Notes: a model not told the origin generated them from the letters alone. A stretch of DNA of 18,785 nucleotides from Eimeria necatrix (GCF_000499385.1 NW_013654960.1:54359-73143); one strand, 5' to 3'. Positions 9,891 through 17,719 are shown, counted from the stretch's first letter. Numbers and translations: made by a program.

Positions 9891-12800
9891 GCAGCGGCAA
9901 AGCCTCGAAGCCAAGGCCAAAAGACACAGACAGAACACTGCAAAAATTCCCCATGTAACAACTCAAGTCAACAGAACCACACCACCTCCGTCCAGCACTA
10001 AACCCTAAACCCTAAACCCTAAACCCTAAACCCTAAACCCTAAACCCTAAACCCTAAACCCCACCAAGGACCCCATATCCCCCAAATCCCCTAAACCCCC
10101 CCATTTCCCCAAAACTCCCCCAGGTCCCCGGGGGCCCCTGTTGTTGTGTGTGTATGTACGGAGATGTTTCGTTGTTGAAGTTGGTCGAGGATTTGTTGAA
10201 AGGGAATGGAGTTTCTGCTGGCGTTTCTGCTTTTGGCTCTGCCGGCCCCGTGGCAGGTGGAGGCCCAGGGGGCCCCCCCGGGGTCCCCAGCAGCACGTAA
10301 CTGGCCGAACCCATTGTGCCCCCCACAAGGACTGGCTGGCCTATTAATTGGTAACTCGAAGGCACTAAAGGGTGGTGGGGGGGGAGGGCCCTGGTGGCTC
10401 CTTTGCGGTGAACCAGCACAGTGCGCACGCTGCCGCCCCACATGTGCTCCTGCGCGCAAACCCTAATTTAGGGTTTAGGGTTTAGGGTTTGGGGTTTAGG
10501 GTTTGGGGCGCGCGCGCGCGGCGGGAGCGCAGCCGCCGCGGAACGCAGCGCAGCAGCGCGGGCAGCTGCGGGCGCGCCCCAGCGCCCAGCTACGGCGTAG
10601 GGTTTAGGGTTTAGGGTCTAGGGTTTAGGGTTTAGGGTTTAGGGTTTGGACCTCGACTTTGGCGATGTTGTGGGAAACGTCGTAAACCACGTGCATGTCC
10701 ATGTCGTCTGGAGACTGGCCCATTACTTTTGCAAAAGCCTCTCGAACTAAAAAGGAAATGGCCCCTCTATTAACCCAGGCGAAGTTTGCTGCAGCAGCCA
10801 TTGCGGCCAAGTAGTCCTGCCCCTGCAGCGCCAAACCCGAAACCCTAAACCCTAAACCCTCCACAAACCCTAAACCCTCCACAAACCCTAAACCGAAGTT
10901 TGCTGCAGCAGCCATTGTGGCCAAGTAGTCCTGGCCCTGCAGCGCCAAACCCTAAACCCTAAACCCTAAACCCTCCACAAACCCTAAACCCTCCACAAAC
11001 CCTAAACCCTCCACAAACCCTAAACCCTCCACAAACCCTCAACCCGCGAAGGCCCTACGCCCTCCTCCACAAATCCTGAACGCTGGATTCGCCCATTGGC
11101 CCCAAACCCTCGGCAGGCCCTAAACCCTTCACAAACCCTAAACCCTCGGCAAACCCTAAACCCTCGGCAAACCCTAAACCCTCGTGCAGCTCTCAAACTC
11201 GCTGCGCATGTTGCTGCTAACCCCAGAAAGGCCCACAAACCCTCCGGAAAACCCTCCACCCACAAAGCCAAACCCTAAACCCTCGTGCAAACCCTAAGCC
11301 CTCCTGCGAGCCCTAAACCCTGAGCCGTAGGGAAAAAAGCCCTACTGCAAACCCTAAACCCTCAAACCCCAAACCCTCGCACAAACCCTCGCTGGAGGCC
11401 GCAGAAACCCTGAACTGCAGCAAGCACTGCAGCGCAGCCGCGCACAGCTAGGGTTTAGGACCCGCGCTAGGGTTTAGCTAGGGTTTAGCGAGGGTTTAGC
11501 GAGGGTTTAGCTAGGGTTTAGGGTTTGCAAACCTCCTGAGATGCTATGCGCGCACAGGCCAACTGCTTGTCTATAGGGTTTAAGTTATCTCTCGCCATGG
11601 ACTTCTCCATCACCACAAGAGCGTCTGTGGCCACTTGGTGGCCCAAACCCCTGCTGCCCGAGTGCACCATCACGCACACCTGGTCCTTCTGAAACGCAAA
11701 TCCTAAACCCTAAACCCTAAACCCTAAACCCTAAACCCTAAACCCTAAACGCGAGGCTGGACCCGCCGCGGCGCCCGGGCTTCGAGGTGCGCTGCGACGC
11801 GCCACGACTCCCAGTGAGGCGCGGCTAGAGCTATGCCTTCCCCTCAAACCCTAAACCCTAAACCCTAAACCCTAAACCCTAAACCCTAAACCCTGGCCGC
11901 GCAAAGGCCACGCAGTGGCTCAGCAGCAAAGGGTTTGGGATTTTGGGAATATTGGCGAACCTCCAGCCCCATTTTCTTCGCAGCAAACTCGTCGTAAACC
12001 TCGTCAACAACCTGCGTCGCCGCGGCCCCAAACCCTAAACCCTAAACCCTAAACCCCAAACCCTAAACCCTAAACAATAAACCCTGAGTTTCGCGTGTTG
12101 CTGCAGAGTCCACGCGCAGCTCTTCAACTCGGCTGATGGGCTCTAAACCACGCTGTGCAGCCGACCCAACCACTGGAGAGGCCGAGGGTTTAGGGTTTAG
12201 GGTTTAGGGTTTAGGGTTTAGCACCTGCACTTCGCAGTAATGGTTGCCTGCACCTAGGGTGCCCATTTGCGGCAGTCCTCTTTTCTTTGCCCTGATTGAA
12301 ACCTTCGAAGGGTCTGCAGCAAAACCGCACCCTAAAAGCTAAACCCTAAACCCTAAACCCTAAACCCTAAACCCTCGACGCCGCTGCGCCCTTCTGCTGT
12401 AGTAAGGGTTTGCTAGCAGCGTTTTAAGTTTAGGGTTTAGGAGGGTTTAAGAGGGTTTAAGAAAGTTTAAGAGGGTTTAGGAGGACTTTAAAGGATTCAA
12501 AAGGGTTTACGAGGGTTTAAAAGGGTTTGAGGAGGACTAGAAAGGCTTAGGAGGGCTTAAAAGGGTTTAGGGTTTAGGGTTTAGGGTAAGAAAGATCAGA
12601 AAGCTTCCAAAAGGGTTTGGAAATGCGCGCGAGGGTTTCAAAGGGTTTGCAAGGGCTCAAAAGGGTTTAGGGTTTAGGAGGTGTTTGGAAAACTTCAAAA
12701 AGACTTTTAAGGGTTTGGGAAAATCTAGAAACCCCCCAAACCCTTCAAAACCCTTCAAAACCCTTGACAAACCCTCCAAAACCCTTGTAAGGATCTAGAG

Positions 12801-14983
12801 CGACCTAAAAGGCTCTAAAAACGGCCGAAAGAAGCTACAAATGCCAAAACAAGTCCAAAATAATAATAGAGAACTAAAGGGGGATTCAAAACCACAAAAA
12901 AGGGTTTAAAAAGGAGTTAAAATGATCAAAAAAAACAAAATCACCTGCTGTTAACATGCGGCCATTCTCCTCGCAGTGCTCTTTGTCTTCAGTCCAGGCG
13001 TAGCCGCGCCGCAGCAGCCAATCGCCCCCCAACTCCAACGCCGACTCCAAGTCTGCACAAACCCTAAACCCTAAACCCTAAACCCTAAACCCTAAACCCT
13101 AAACCCTAAACCCTAAACCCTAAAGCCTGAAGGCTGAAGGCTGAAGGCTGAATCCTTGATATAGGCCCTAAACACTGGCAGTGAACCCTAAAGCCCTGCA
13201 ACAAACCCTAAACCCTCAAAACAAACCCTAGACCCTCGAAACAAACCCTAAACCCTCAAAATAAACCCTAAGCCCCTGAAGTAAACCCTAAAGCCTAGAT
13301 GTAAACCCTAAACCCTTGCAACGGACCTAAACCCCCAACAAACCCCACGCCCTTGCAACACACCCAACCCTAACCAGCAAGCCAGCCAGCTAGCTACCTA
13401 GCTAGCTAGCTAGCCAGCAAACTAGCTAGCTAGCTAGCCAGCCAGCTAGCTAGCTAGCTAGCCAGCCAGCTAGCTAGCTAGCCAGCCAGCCAGCTAGTCA
13501 GCGAGCCAGCTAGCTGGCCAGCGAGCTACCCAGCCAGCCAGCTACCCAGCCAGCAAGCTAGCTCGCTAGCTAGCTAGCCAGCCAGCCAGCCAGCCAGCCA
13601 GCTAGCTAGCTAGCTAGCTAGCCAGCCAGCCAGCTAGCTAGCTAGCCAGCCAGCTAGCCAGCCAGCTAGCCAGCCAGCTAGCTAGCTAGCTGGTGGAGCG
13701 GCTCGCCTTGCATTTTGCAGGGAATGACCCCCTGGGAGCCGACTCCGACGGGGATGAAGTCGAAGAGGGTTTGAGCAATTAGTTCTTGTTTTTCTTTTAT
13801 TTCTTTTTCTTTTAAGTTTGTTCTCAAAAGCCGAACTCCGCAGTTTATGTCGAAGCCCACGCCGCCCGGAGAAACCACTGAAAGAGGGTTTGCGCAGTCA
13901 AACGCCGCCACGTTCCCGATCGCGAACCCGTACCCTGCGCGCCACGAGGGTTTAGGGTTTAGGGTTTAGGGTTTAGGGTTTGGGGTTTGGGGTTTGCGGC
14001 TGGGTTTGCGGGCTGGCGGGGCAACGGCTGTGCGGCAGGGGGGGAGCGCTCGGCGGCCGTCCGGAGGAGCGGCTGGGCTGGGGTTTAGGGTTTGGGGCCG
14101 ATTAGGGTTTAGGGTTTAGGGTTTAGGGTTTAGGGTTTAGGGTTTGGGGGCTGGACAAAGGGCTGCGTGAGGCTTGGGGAGCCGCGCGTCGGGCGGCGCG
14201 CAGCGCAGCGAACTGGCGAGGGTTTAGGGTTTAGCGCTTGGGCCAACCAGGCCCTAGGGTTTAGGGTTTAGGGTTTAGGGTTTAGGGTTTAGGGTTTGGG
14301 ACCTGCGTGGATGTCCGGAAGGCCAACACTCTTGCCCAGAATGCCAGGCAAAGTCGCTACATTAGCGACTTGTTTGACCGCAGGAAGAAAACCCCCAAAA
14401 CCCTTTTTGCTGCTAAACCCTCGCAGCTCTTCCAGCAGCAAACCCTCGAGCGCGTCGTTCACAAACACTTCCCCTGCGCAAACCCTAAACCCTAAACCCT
14501 AAACCCTAAACCCTAAACCCGAGACCCGAGACCCGCAGCAGCAGCCCAGCTCGCGCCGGCAACGCACTCTGCAAATGCGGCAAACCACAAACCCTAGGAA
14601 GTGGGGTAAACCCTAAACCCTAGGGTTCGGCAGCAAACCCTAAACCCTAGGCCGCGGGAGTAAACCCTAAACCCTAGGCAGGGGGAGTAGTCTCCAAACC
14701 CTAGGCTCTGGGAGTAAACCCTAAACCCTAGCCCTCGGAGCAAACCCCCAACCCTAGGTCCAGGGGGCAAACCCTAAACCCTAGGCCCAGGGCACAAACC
14801 CTAAACCCTAAACCCTAAACCCTAAACCCTTGGGTAAACCCTAAACCCTCAGCAACAGCCTCAGGGTTTACCTGCCACATTCATGCCGGGCACAAAACCC
14901 TTCTTAATGTGCAGAGTTTGTTTTTGCTTCGCATCTCTGTAAAGATATGCCTTTTCCTCTTCAAATGTGCGCTCCCGCGACAT
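9662..14983 (-). CDS. rtcB: RtcB, tRNA-splicing RNA ligase (ten exons)
   Basis: RtcB joins 2',3'-cyclic-phosphate and 5'-OH RNA ends with GTP and Mn2+, completing tRNA splicing. Exons: 14983-14872, 14473-14303, 13934-13707, 13052-12945, 12313-12225, 12011-11961, 11688-11533, 10822-10652, 10449-10160 and 9805-9662 (stop TGA). Phases agree at every junction and the product is about 506 aa. Conserved blocks appear in order: IKKGFVPGM (exon 1), GGFLPAVKQ and [17 protein letters not shown] (exons 2-3), [16 protein letters not shown] with the metal-binding Cys near residue 126, [27 protein letters not shown] (His ~231), [16 protein letters not shown] (His ~262), [16 protein letters not shown] (His ~356), and CHGAGR with the guanylylated His near 429; the end is RPVAVIKG. 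The ATG at 14983 is the first in frame after a stop at 15061-15059 and matches the family start MSR. Exon 9 is 290 nt, one short of a whole number of codons (see 10266-10283). Intron 3 uses a GC donor. Identification is certain; activity depends on whether the frame break is real. Confidence 0.95.
9806..10159 (-). other. rtcB intron 9
   Basis: The donor is GTACAT after TCC and the acceptor TCTGCAG precedes CTGCGGGTG, both in phase 0. The intron contains AAACCCT heptamers at about 9998-10058 (plus sense), a G-rich transcript segment with repeated GGGG runs at 10059-10135, and CTG/CAG runs at 9813-9900. Confidence 0.85.
10266..10283 (-). other. Frame break in rtcB exon 9 at a G/C homopolymer
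   Basis: Upstream codons read [14 protein letters not shown] in one frame, while [13 protein letters not shown] follows in the next. The switch falls at GGGGG-C7-GGGG (plus strand, 10268-10283). The usual TETFG-like segment before the catalytic CHGAGR is replaced by this G/C block. One extra base in the C7 run (10273-10279) would restore the frame. It may be an assembly or sequencing error in a homopolymer, or a true lesion. Confidence 0.8.
10450..10651 (-). other. rtcB intron 8
   Basis: The donor is GTCCAAACCC and the acceptor GGGTTTGCGCGCAG. Two TTTAGGG arrays (plus sense, about 10464-10506 and 10597-10648) flank a GC-rich block. At the acceptor end the heptamer flips orientation within AAACCCTAATTTAGGGTTT. 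Confidence 0.9.
10823..11532 (-). other. rtcB intron 7
   Basis: The donor is GTTTGCAAACCC and the acceptor GGCGCTGCAG. The acceptor half is rich in AAACCCT with CCAC spacers (10833-11050) and CGGC spacers (11100-11190), plus sense. The donor end is TTTAGGG with AGC spacers (11449-11527). A second copy of the exon 8 start lies at 10894-10952. Confidence 0.9.
10894..10952 (-). pseudogene. Duplicated 5' end of rtcB exon 8 with its acceptor
   Basis: These 59 bases repeat 10780-10838 with two mismatches (10918 against 10804, 10934 against 10820). The copy contains the acceptor GGCGCTGCAG and about 45 coding bases reading [14 protein letters not shown]. One mismatch is synonymous, the other changes Ala to Thr. 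The copies lie 114 bp (38 codons) apart and the frame between them is open. Confidence 0.9.
11689..11960 (-). other. rtcB intron 6
   Basis: The donor is GTTCGC after GAG and the acceptor TTTGCGTTTCAG. AAACCCT arrays (plus sense) at 11699-11749 and 11846-11894 flank a GC-rich block. Confidence 0.9.
12012..12224 (-). other. rtcB intron 5
   Basis: The donor is GTGCTAAACCC and the acceptor GGCGACGCAG. AAACCCT heptamers at 12029-12085 and TTTAGGG heptamers at 12183-12220 (plus sense) face each other across about 100 bp of unique sequence, so the transcript is self-complementary end to end. Confidence 0.9.
12314..12944 (-). other. rtcB intron 4
   Basis: The donor is GTGATTTTG and the acceptor TTTTGCTGCAG. 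A perfect AAACCCT array lies at the acceptor end (12337-12375). Degenerate TTTAGGG-derived words such as GAGGGTTTAA and AAGGGTTTG fill 12427-12720, and AAACCCTTC words follow at 12730-12785. Confidence 0.9.
13053..13706 (-). other. rtcB intron 3, GC-AG type, with a tetranucleotide microsatellite
   Basis: The acceptor is GGGTTTGTGCAG. The only donor that keeps the protein aligned and the phase correct is CAAG|GCGAGC at 13706, a GC donor giving [20 protein letters not shown] across the junction. Contents are AAACCCT array 13059-13125, GGCTGAA repeats 13126-13150, diverged AAACCCT repeats to about 13370, then the TAGC/CAGC microsatellite. Confidence 0.8.
13377..13691. repeat. TAGC/CAGC tetranucleotide microsatellite
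   Basis: About 315 bp of GCTA and GCCA tetramers in mixed order, ending just inside rtcB intron 3 about 15 bases from its donor. On the coding strand it meets a stop almost at once, so exon 3 must end before it. Confidence 0.95.
13935..14302 (-). other. rtcB intron 2
   Basis: The donor is GTCCCAAACCC and the acceptor GTGGCGCGCAG. Three TTTAGGG arrays (plus sense, about 13948-13995, 14083-14146, 14218-14300) are separated by GC-rich blocks. The transcript is therefore CCCTAAA at both ends. Confidence 0.9.
14474..14871 (-). other. rtcB intron 1
   Basis: The donor is GTAAACCCTG and the acceptor GGGTTTGCGCAG. An AAACCCT array lies at 14479-14520. From 14580 to 14850 a constant core AAACCCTAAACCCTAG alternates with variable GC-rich spacers of roughly 11-20 bp. 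Confidence 0.9.
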
Positions 14984-14984
14984 T

Positions 14985-14986
<2 letters not shown>

Positions 14987-15041
<55 letters not shown>
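14987..15041. repeat. CTG run abutting the rtcB start codon
   Basis: About 18 CTG triplets end four bases before the rtcB ATG complement. In the transcript this is a CAG tract in the 5' UTR that is also in frame as poly-Ser, with no other ATG after the upstream stop. Confidence 0.9.
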
Positions 15042-15044
<3 letters not shown>

Positions 15045-15159
15045 GTGAGCTGCTGCTGCTACCGGCGCAGTGGCAGCTGCTGCGCTGCTGCTGCTGCTTG
15101 CGCTGCTGTGAGAGCTGCCGCTTAAGGCTCTCGCTCTTTCCGCAGCTGCTGCTCTCGCC

Positions 15160-15191
<32 letters not shown>

Positions 15192-15510
15192 TGTTGCTGC
15201 TGCTGTTGCTGTTGCTGCTGGTCCTGCGCTGCGCTAGAGCCCCTGCTTGTGACACTGTAGTCCGCAGGGCTTTCAAAAGGACCACCGGAGTGTTTGTATG
15301 GCTGCTGCTGCTGTTGCTGCAGCGCTGCCTGTGCCGTTGCTGCTGCTGCTGCTGCTGCTGCGCTGCCGTTGGTGTCGTCGCTGCTGCTGCTGCTGCTGCT
15401 GCTGCTTTGCTGCTCTACGGCGCAGCAGGATTCGGTGCGTTCATAGAATTAAAAAAGAAAAACAAAGAAATGGGACTAAAAAAAGAAAGAAAAAAGGAAA
15501 AGAACTAAGG
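15042..15510. other. Triplet-rich region upstream of rtcB
   Basis: CTG runs at about 15158-15187 and 15335-15410 lie between short unique segments. Open frames exist on both strands, but their composition follows the triplets and no conserved segment is visible. It may hold the rtcB 5' UTR and promoter. Confidence 0.45.
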
Positions 15511-15850
15511 GCAGGAGGCTGCAGCTGTCGCCTTGCTGCTGCAGCAGGCGGCAGCAGCCACTGCTCAGCTGATTGGAGTCTAGGAATTAGTTTTTAGGGT
15601 TTTTGCTGCAGTTTAATGAAGTTTAATTCATAAATTAAACTCCATTTATTTGTCTTTTCTCTTTTTAATAAAACTAACGCCCTTTGCTGTTCGCCAGCGG
15701 GCTCGGGGCGTGTGCATCGAAGCCCGGGGTGTATGCGCAGACACCGCAGGGGGAGGACTCCGCGAGCGCGGGAATGTCTTTAGTAAATTCATTAATTTAA
15801 TTTAAATTGTATTTATAAACATTAAATATAAATAAACAAAGTAAAGAGCA
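15511..15850. other. AT-rich intergenic stretch
   Basis: Short AT-rich blocks at 15600-15670 and 15780-15850 flank a GC-rich island at 15690-15770. I see no gene; it could be promoter or terminator DNA between rtcB and the next candidate. Confidence 0.5.
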
Positions 15851-15851
15851 G

Positions 15852-16145
15852 CTAATTAGCGAGCGGCAGCAGCTCCGCATGCACGCGCGGCCGCAGCAGC
15901 AGCAGCAGCAGCAGCAGCGCCGGGGCTGCTGCTGCTGGCTTCTCCCCGCTGCTGCTGCTGCTGCTGCGGGACGCAGAAGGCCTCTGCTGCTTTGCTGCTG
16001 CTTTCAGTGTGATTGTTCCTTCAAAAGAAGGTTCTAAAACCCCCAAGATGATTGGCTTGGCTAATTGCTGCTGCTGCTGCTGCAGCTGCTGCAGAAACTG
16101 CCTGCTGCTTTCCGTGTTACGGCGGCTTTCTGAGGGGGATCCCAT
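15852..16145 (-). CDS. Hypothetical Gln/Ser/Leu-rich protein or exon
   Basis: A 97-codon frame starts at ATG 16145 and ends just after PLAN. It begins MGSPSESRRNTESSRQ, has a short poly-Gln, then the non-repetitive segment LAKPIILGVLEPSFEGTITL, then poly-Ser and poly-Leu. That middle segment makes it more protein-like than competing frames. The ATG follows GTACACCGCAG, which could be an acceptor, so this may be a terminal exon. No family is recognised. Confidence 0.3.
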   Translation of the reverse strand: MGSPSESRRNTESSRQFLQQLQQQQQQLAKPIILGVLEPSFEGTITLKAAAKQQRPSASRSSSSSSGEKPAAAAPALLLLLLLLRPRVHAELLPLAN

Positions 16146-16149
16146 CTGC

Positions 16150-16163
16150 GGTGTACGTACACC
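16150..16163. promoter_or_regulatory. 14-bp palindrome GGTGTACGTACACC
   Basis: A perfect palindrome lies directly upstream (minus sense) of the ATG at 16145. Its 12-bp core GTGTACGTACAC recurs at 16807-16818. A protein-binding site is possible but unproven. Confidence 0.3.
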
Positions 16164-16332
16164 TCAGCCTCCGCGCATGCAACGCGCCCCACAGCCTCTT
16201 GCTGCTGCTGCTGCAGCACTTTGCTGCTGCAGCATTTCCTTTGTGGCTTTTGTTTGTTTAGTTTCGTGCTGCTGTGTGTCACCTGCTGCTGCTGCTGCTT
16301 GCTGACTGCCTGGTGCACTTGTGTGGGCAGCT

Positions 16333-16364
<32 letters not shown>

Positions 16365-16489
16365 GCTGCTGCATGCAATTGCTGCTTCTGCTGTTAACTG
16401 TTTCTCCGCAAGTGAATAGAAAAGGCAGCAGTTGCTGCTGCGGCGCAGCGGCAGCTGCTCCTGCTTCGCCGTAGCAGCAGCTGCCTCTG

Positions 16490-16560
16490 CTGCAGTGCAG
16501 CAGCAGCTGCAGCAGCAGCTGCTGCAGCAGCTGCAGCAGCAGCTGCTGCAGTGCTGCATG
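16490..16560. repeat. CAG/CTG self-complementary array
   Basis: CAGCAGCTGCTG-type words alternate orientation so that the block is nearly its own reverse complement. It lies in a wider triplet-rich stretch, 16050-16780, where I see no certain gene. Confidence 0.7.
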
Positions 16561-16867
16561 CGGAGTGAATTGGTTTACAGCAAATGAGCACTTTAGTTAA
16601 TAAATGGATTTGTTTAGAAGTCTGGCAGCAGCAAAATGGAGCAGCTCGGAGGGTTCTGTGCTGCTGCAGCAGCACGGCTGCAGCAGGGTTTGTGGGGTGC
16701 TGGCTTGCTGCTGCTGCTGCTGCAGTGGATGAGGGGTTTTTTGCTGCTGCTGTGCTGCAGCAGAAGCAGCAGCATTGAGGCGTAGCTGCAGCACTAAGAT
16801 AGTGGGGTGTACGTACACTGCAGCGCAGCAGCTGTCTGCTGCCGAGATTGTGCCTGGAAGCAAATAA

Positions 16868-17090
16868 CTGCTGCTGCAGCACGGCGTTGCTGCTGCTGCT
16901 GGCGCTGCAGCAGCAGCAGCATTATTGCTGTTTTGCACTTGCTGCTGCAGCTACACAGGGTGCGGCAGCTGCTGCTGCTGCTGCAGCACGGCATTGCTGC
17001 TGCTGCTGCTGAAGCAGCAGCAGCGTTGCTGCTGTTTTGCACTTGCTGCTGCTTGAGAGCATAAGAAGCTGCAGCTACACAGGGTGCAGC
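16868..17090. repeat. Two-copy tandem repeat, ~108-bp unit
   Basis: CTGCAGCACGGC, then a CTG/CAG core, GCTGTTTTGCACTTGCTGCTGC and AGCTACACAGGGTGC occur twice. CAGCACGGC lies near 16877 and 16985. The second copy has an insertion before AGCTACACAGGG. Confidence 0.75.
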
Positions 17091-17098
17091 TGCTGCTG

Positions 17099-17707
17099 CT
17101 AGTTTCTCGCTGCTGCTGCTGCGGAGTTTGCTGCTGCTGCTGCTACGAAGATTGCTACTTCTGCTGTTACTGCTGCTGTTGCAGAGACCGCTGCTGCTTC
17201 AGCTACAGATGCTGCTGCTGCTGCGGAGTTTGCTGCTGCTGCTGCTACGAAGATTGCTACTTCTGCTGCTGTTGCAGAGATCGCTGCTGCTTCAGCTACA
17301 GATGCTGCTGCTGCTGCGGAGTTTGCTGCTGCTGCTGCTGCTACGAAGATTGCTACTTCTGCTGCTGTTGCAGAGATCGCTGCTGCTTCAGCTACAGATG
17401 CTGCTGCTGCTGCTGCTGCTGCTGGGAGTAGGAGCAGCTGCGGCCTGCTGCTGCTGCTCAGCTGTAACGAACCCCCGAGCCCTCTTCGCTGCAGCAGCTT
17501 CTGTGCTGCTGCAGCTCTTGCTGCTGTTGTTGCGAATCTTGCTGCTGCTGCAGACTTTGCTGCTGCTGCTGCTCTTGTTGCTGCTGCTGCAGACTTTGCT
17601 GCTGCTGTTGCTGCTGCTCTTGTGGCTGCTGCTGCACTTCCTATAGGCCTCTGTGTCTTCGTGCGTTTGGATTTAGGGTGTACAGACAGCTGCAGCAGCA
17701 GCAGCAA
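17099..17707 (-). CDS. Weak candidate: Ala-rich repeat protein
   Basis: A minus frame of 202 codons runs from a poly-Leu start through VHPKSKRTKTQRPIGS, Ala-Thr-Arg-Lys repeats resembling a linker-histone tail, and then three copies of SVAEAAAISATAAEVAIFV. The plus Ala frame of the same repeat is equally well conserved and richer in charged residues, so strand is uncertain. No domain is recognised and there is no clear ATG context. Confidence 0.2.
   Translation of the reverse strand: MLLLLQLSVHPKSKRTKTQRPIGSAAAATRAAATAAAKSAAAATRAAAAAKSAAAARFATTAARAAAAQKLLQRRGLGGSLQLSSSSRPQLLLLPAAAAAAAASVAEAAAISATAAEVAIFVAAAAAANSAAAAASVAEAAAISATAAEVAIFVAAAAANSAAAAASVAEAAAVSATAAVTAEVAIFVAAAAANSAAAAARN
17113..17431. 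repeat. Three-copy coding-phase tandem repeat (102/93/96 bp)
   Basis: GCGGAGTTTG starts recur at 17121, 17223 and 17316. Copies differ only by whole codons. In the plus Ala frame each unit reads AEFAAAAATKIATSA then VAE and AAASATD; in the minus frame it reads SVAEAAAISATAAEVAIFV. Confidence 0.85.
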
Positions 17708-17719
17708 CGGGTCGAGGGC

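Noticed and set aside
9453..9966. Longer minus frames with poly-Gln, poly-Ser or poly-Leu over the last rtcB exon
   Set aside because: Only the frame ending RPVAVIKG matches RtcB; the part upstream of 9805 is intron 9.
10206..10466. Plus-strand 86-codon frame over rtcB exon 9
   Set aside because: Antisense shadow of a conserved exon.
12086..12180. Possible extra rtcB exon in the unique middle of intron 5
   Set aside because: Exons 5 and 6 already join in phase 0 with no missing residues relative to the family.
14580..14850. CRISPR-like array of constant repeats and variable spacers
   Set aside because: It is a heptamer array inside a eukaryotic intron; spacers are short, related to each other and GC-rich, and there are no cas genes.
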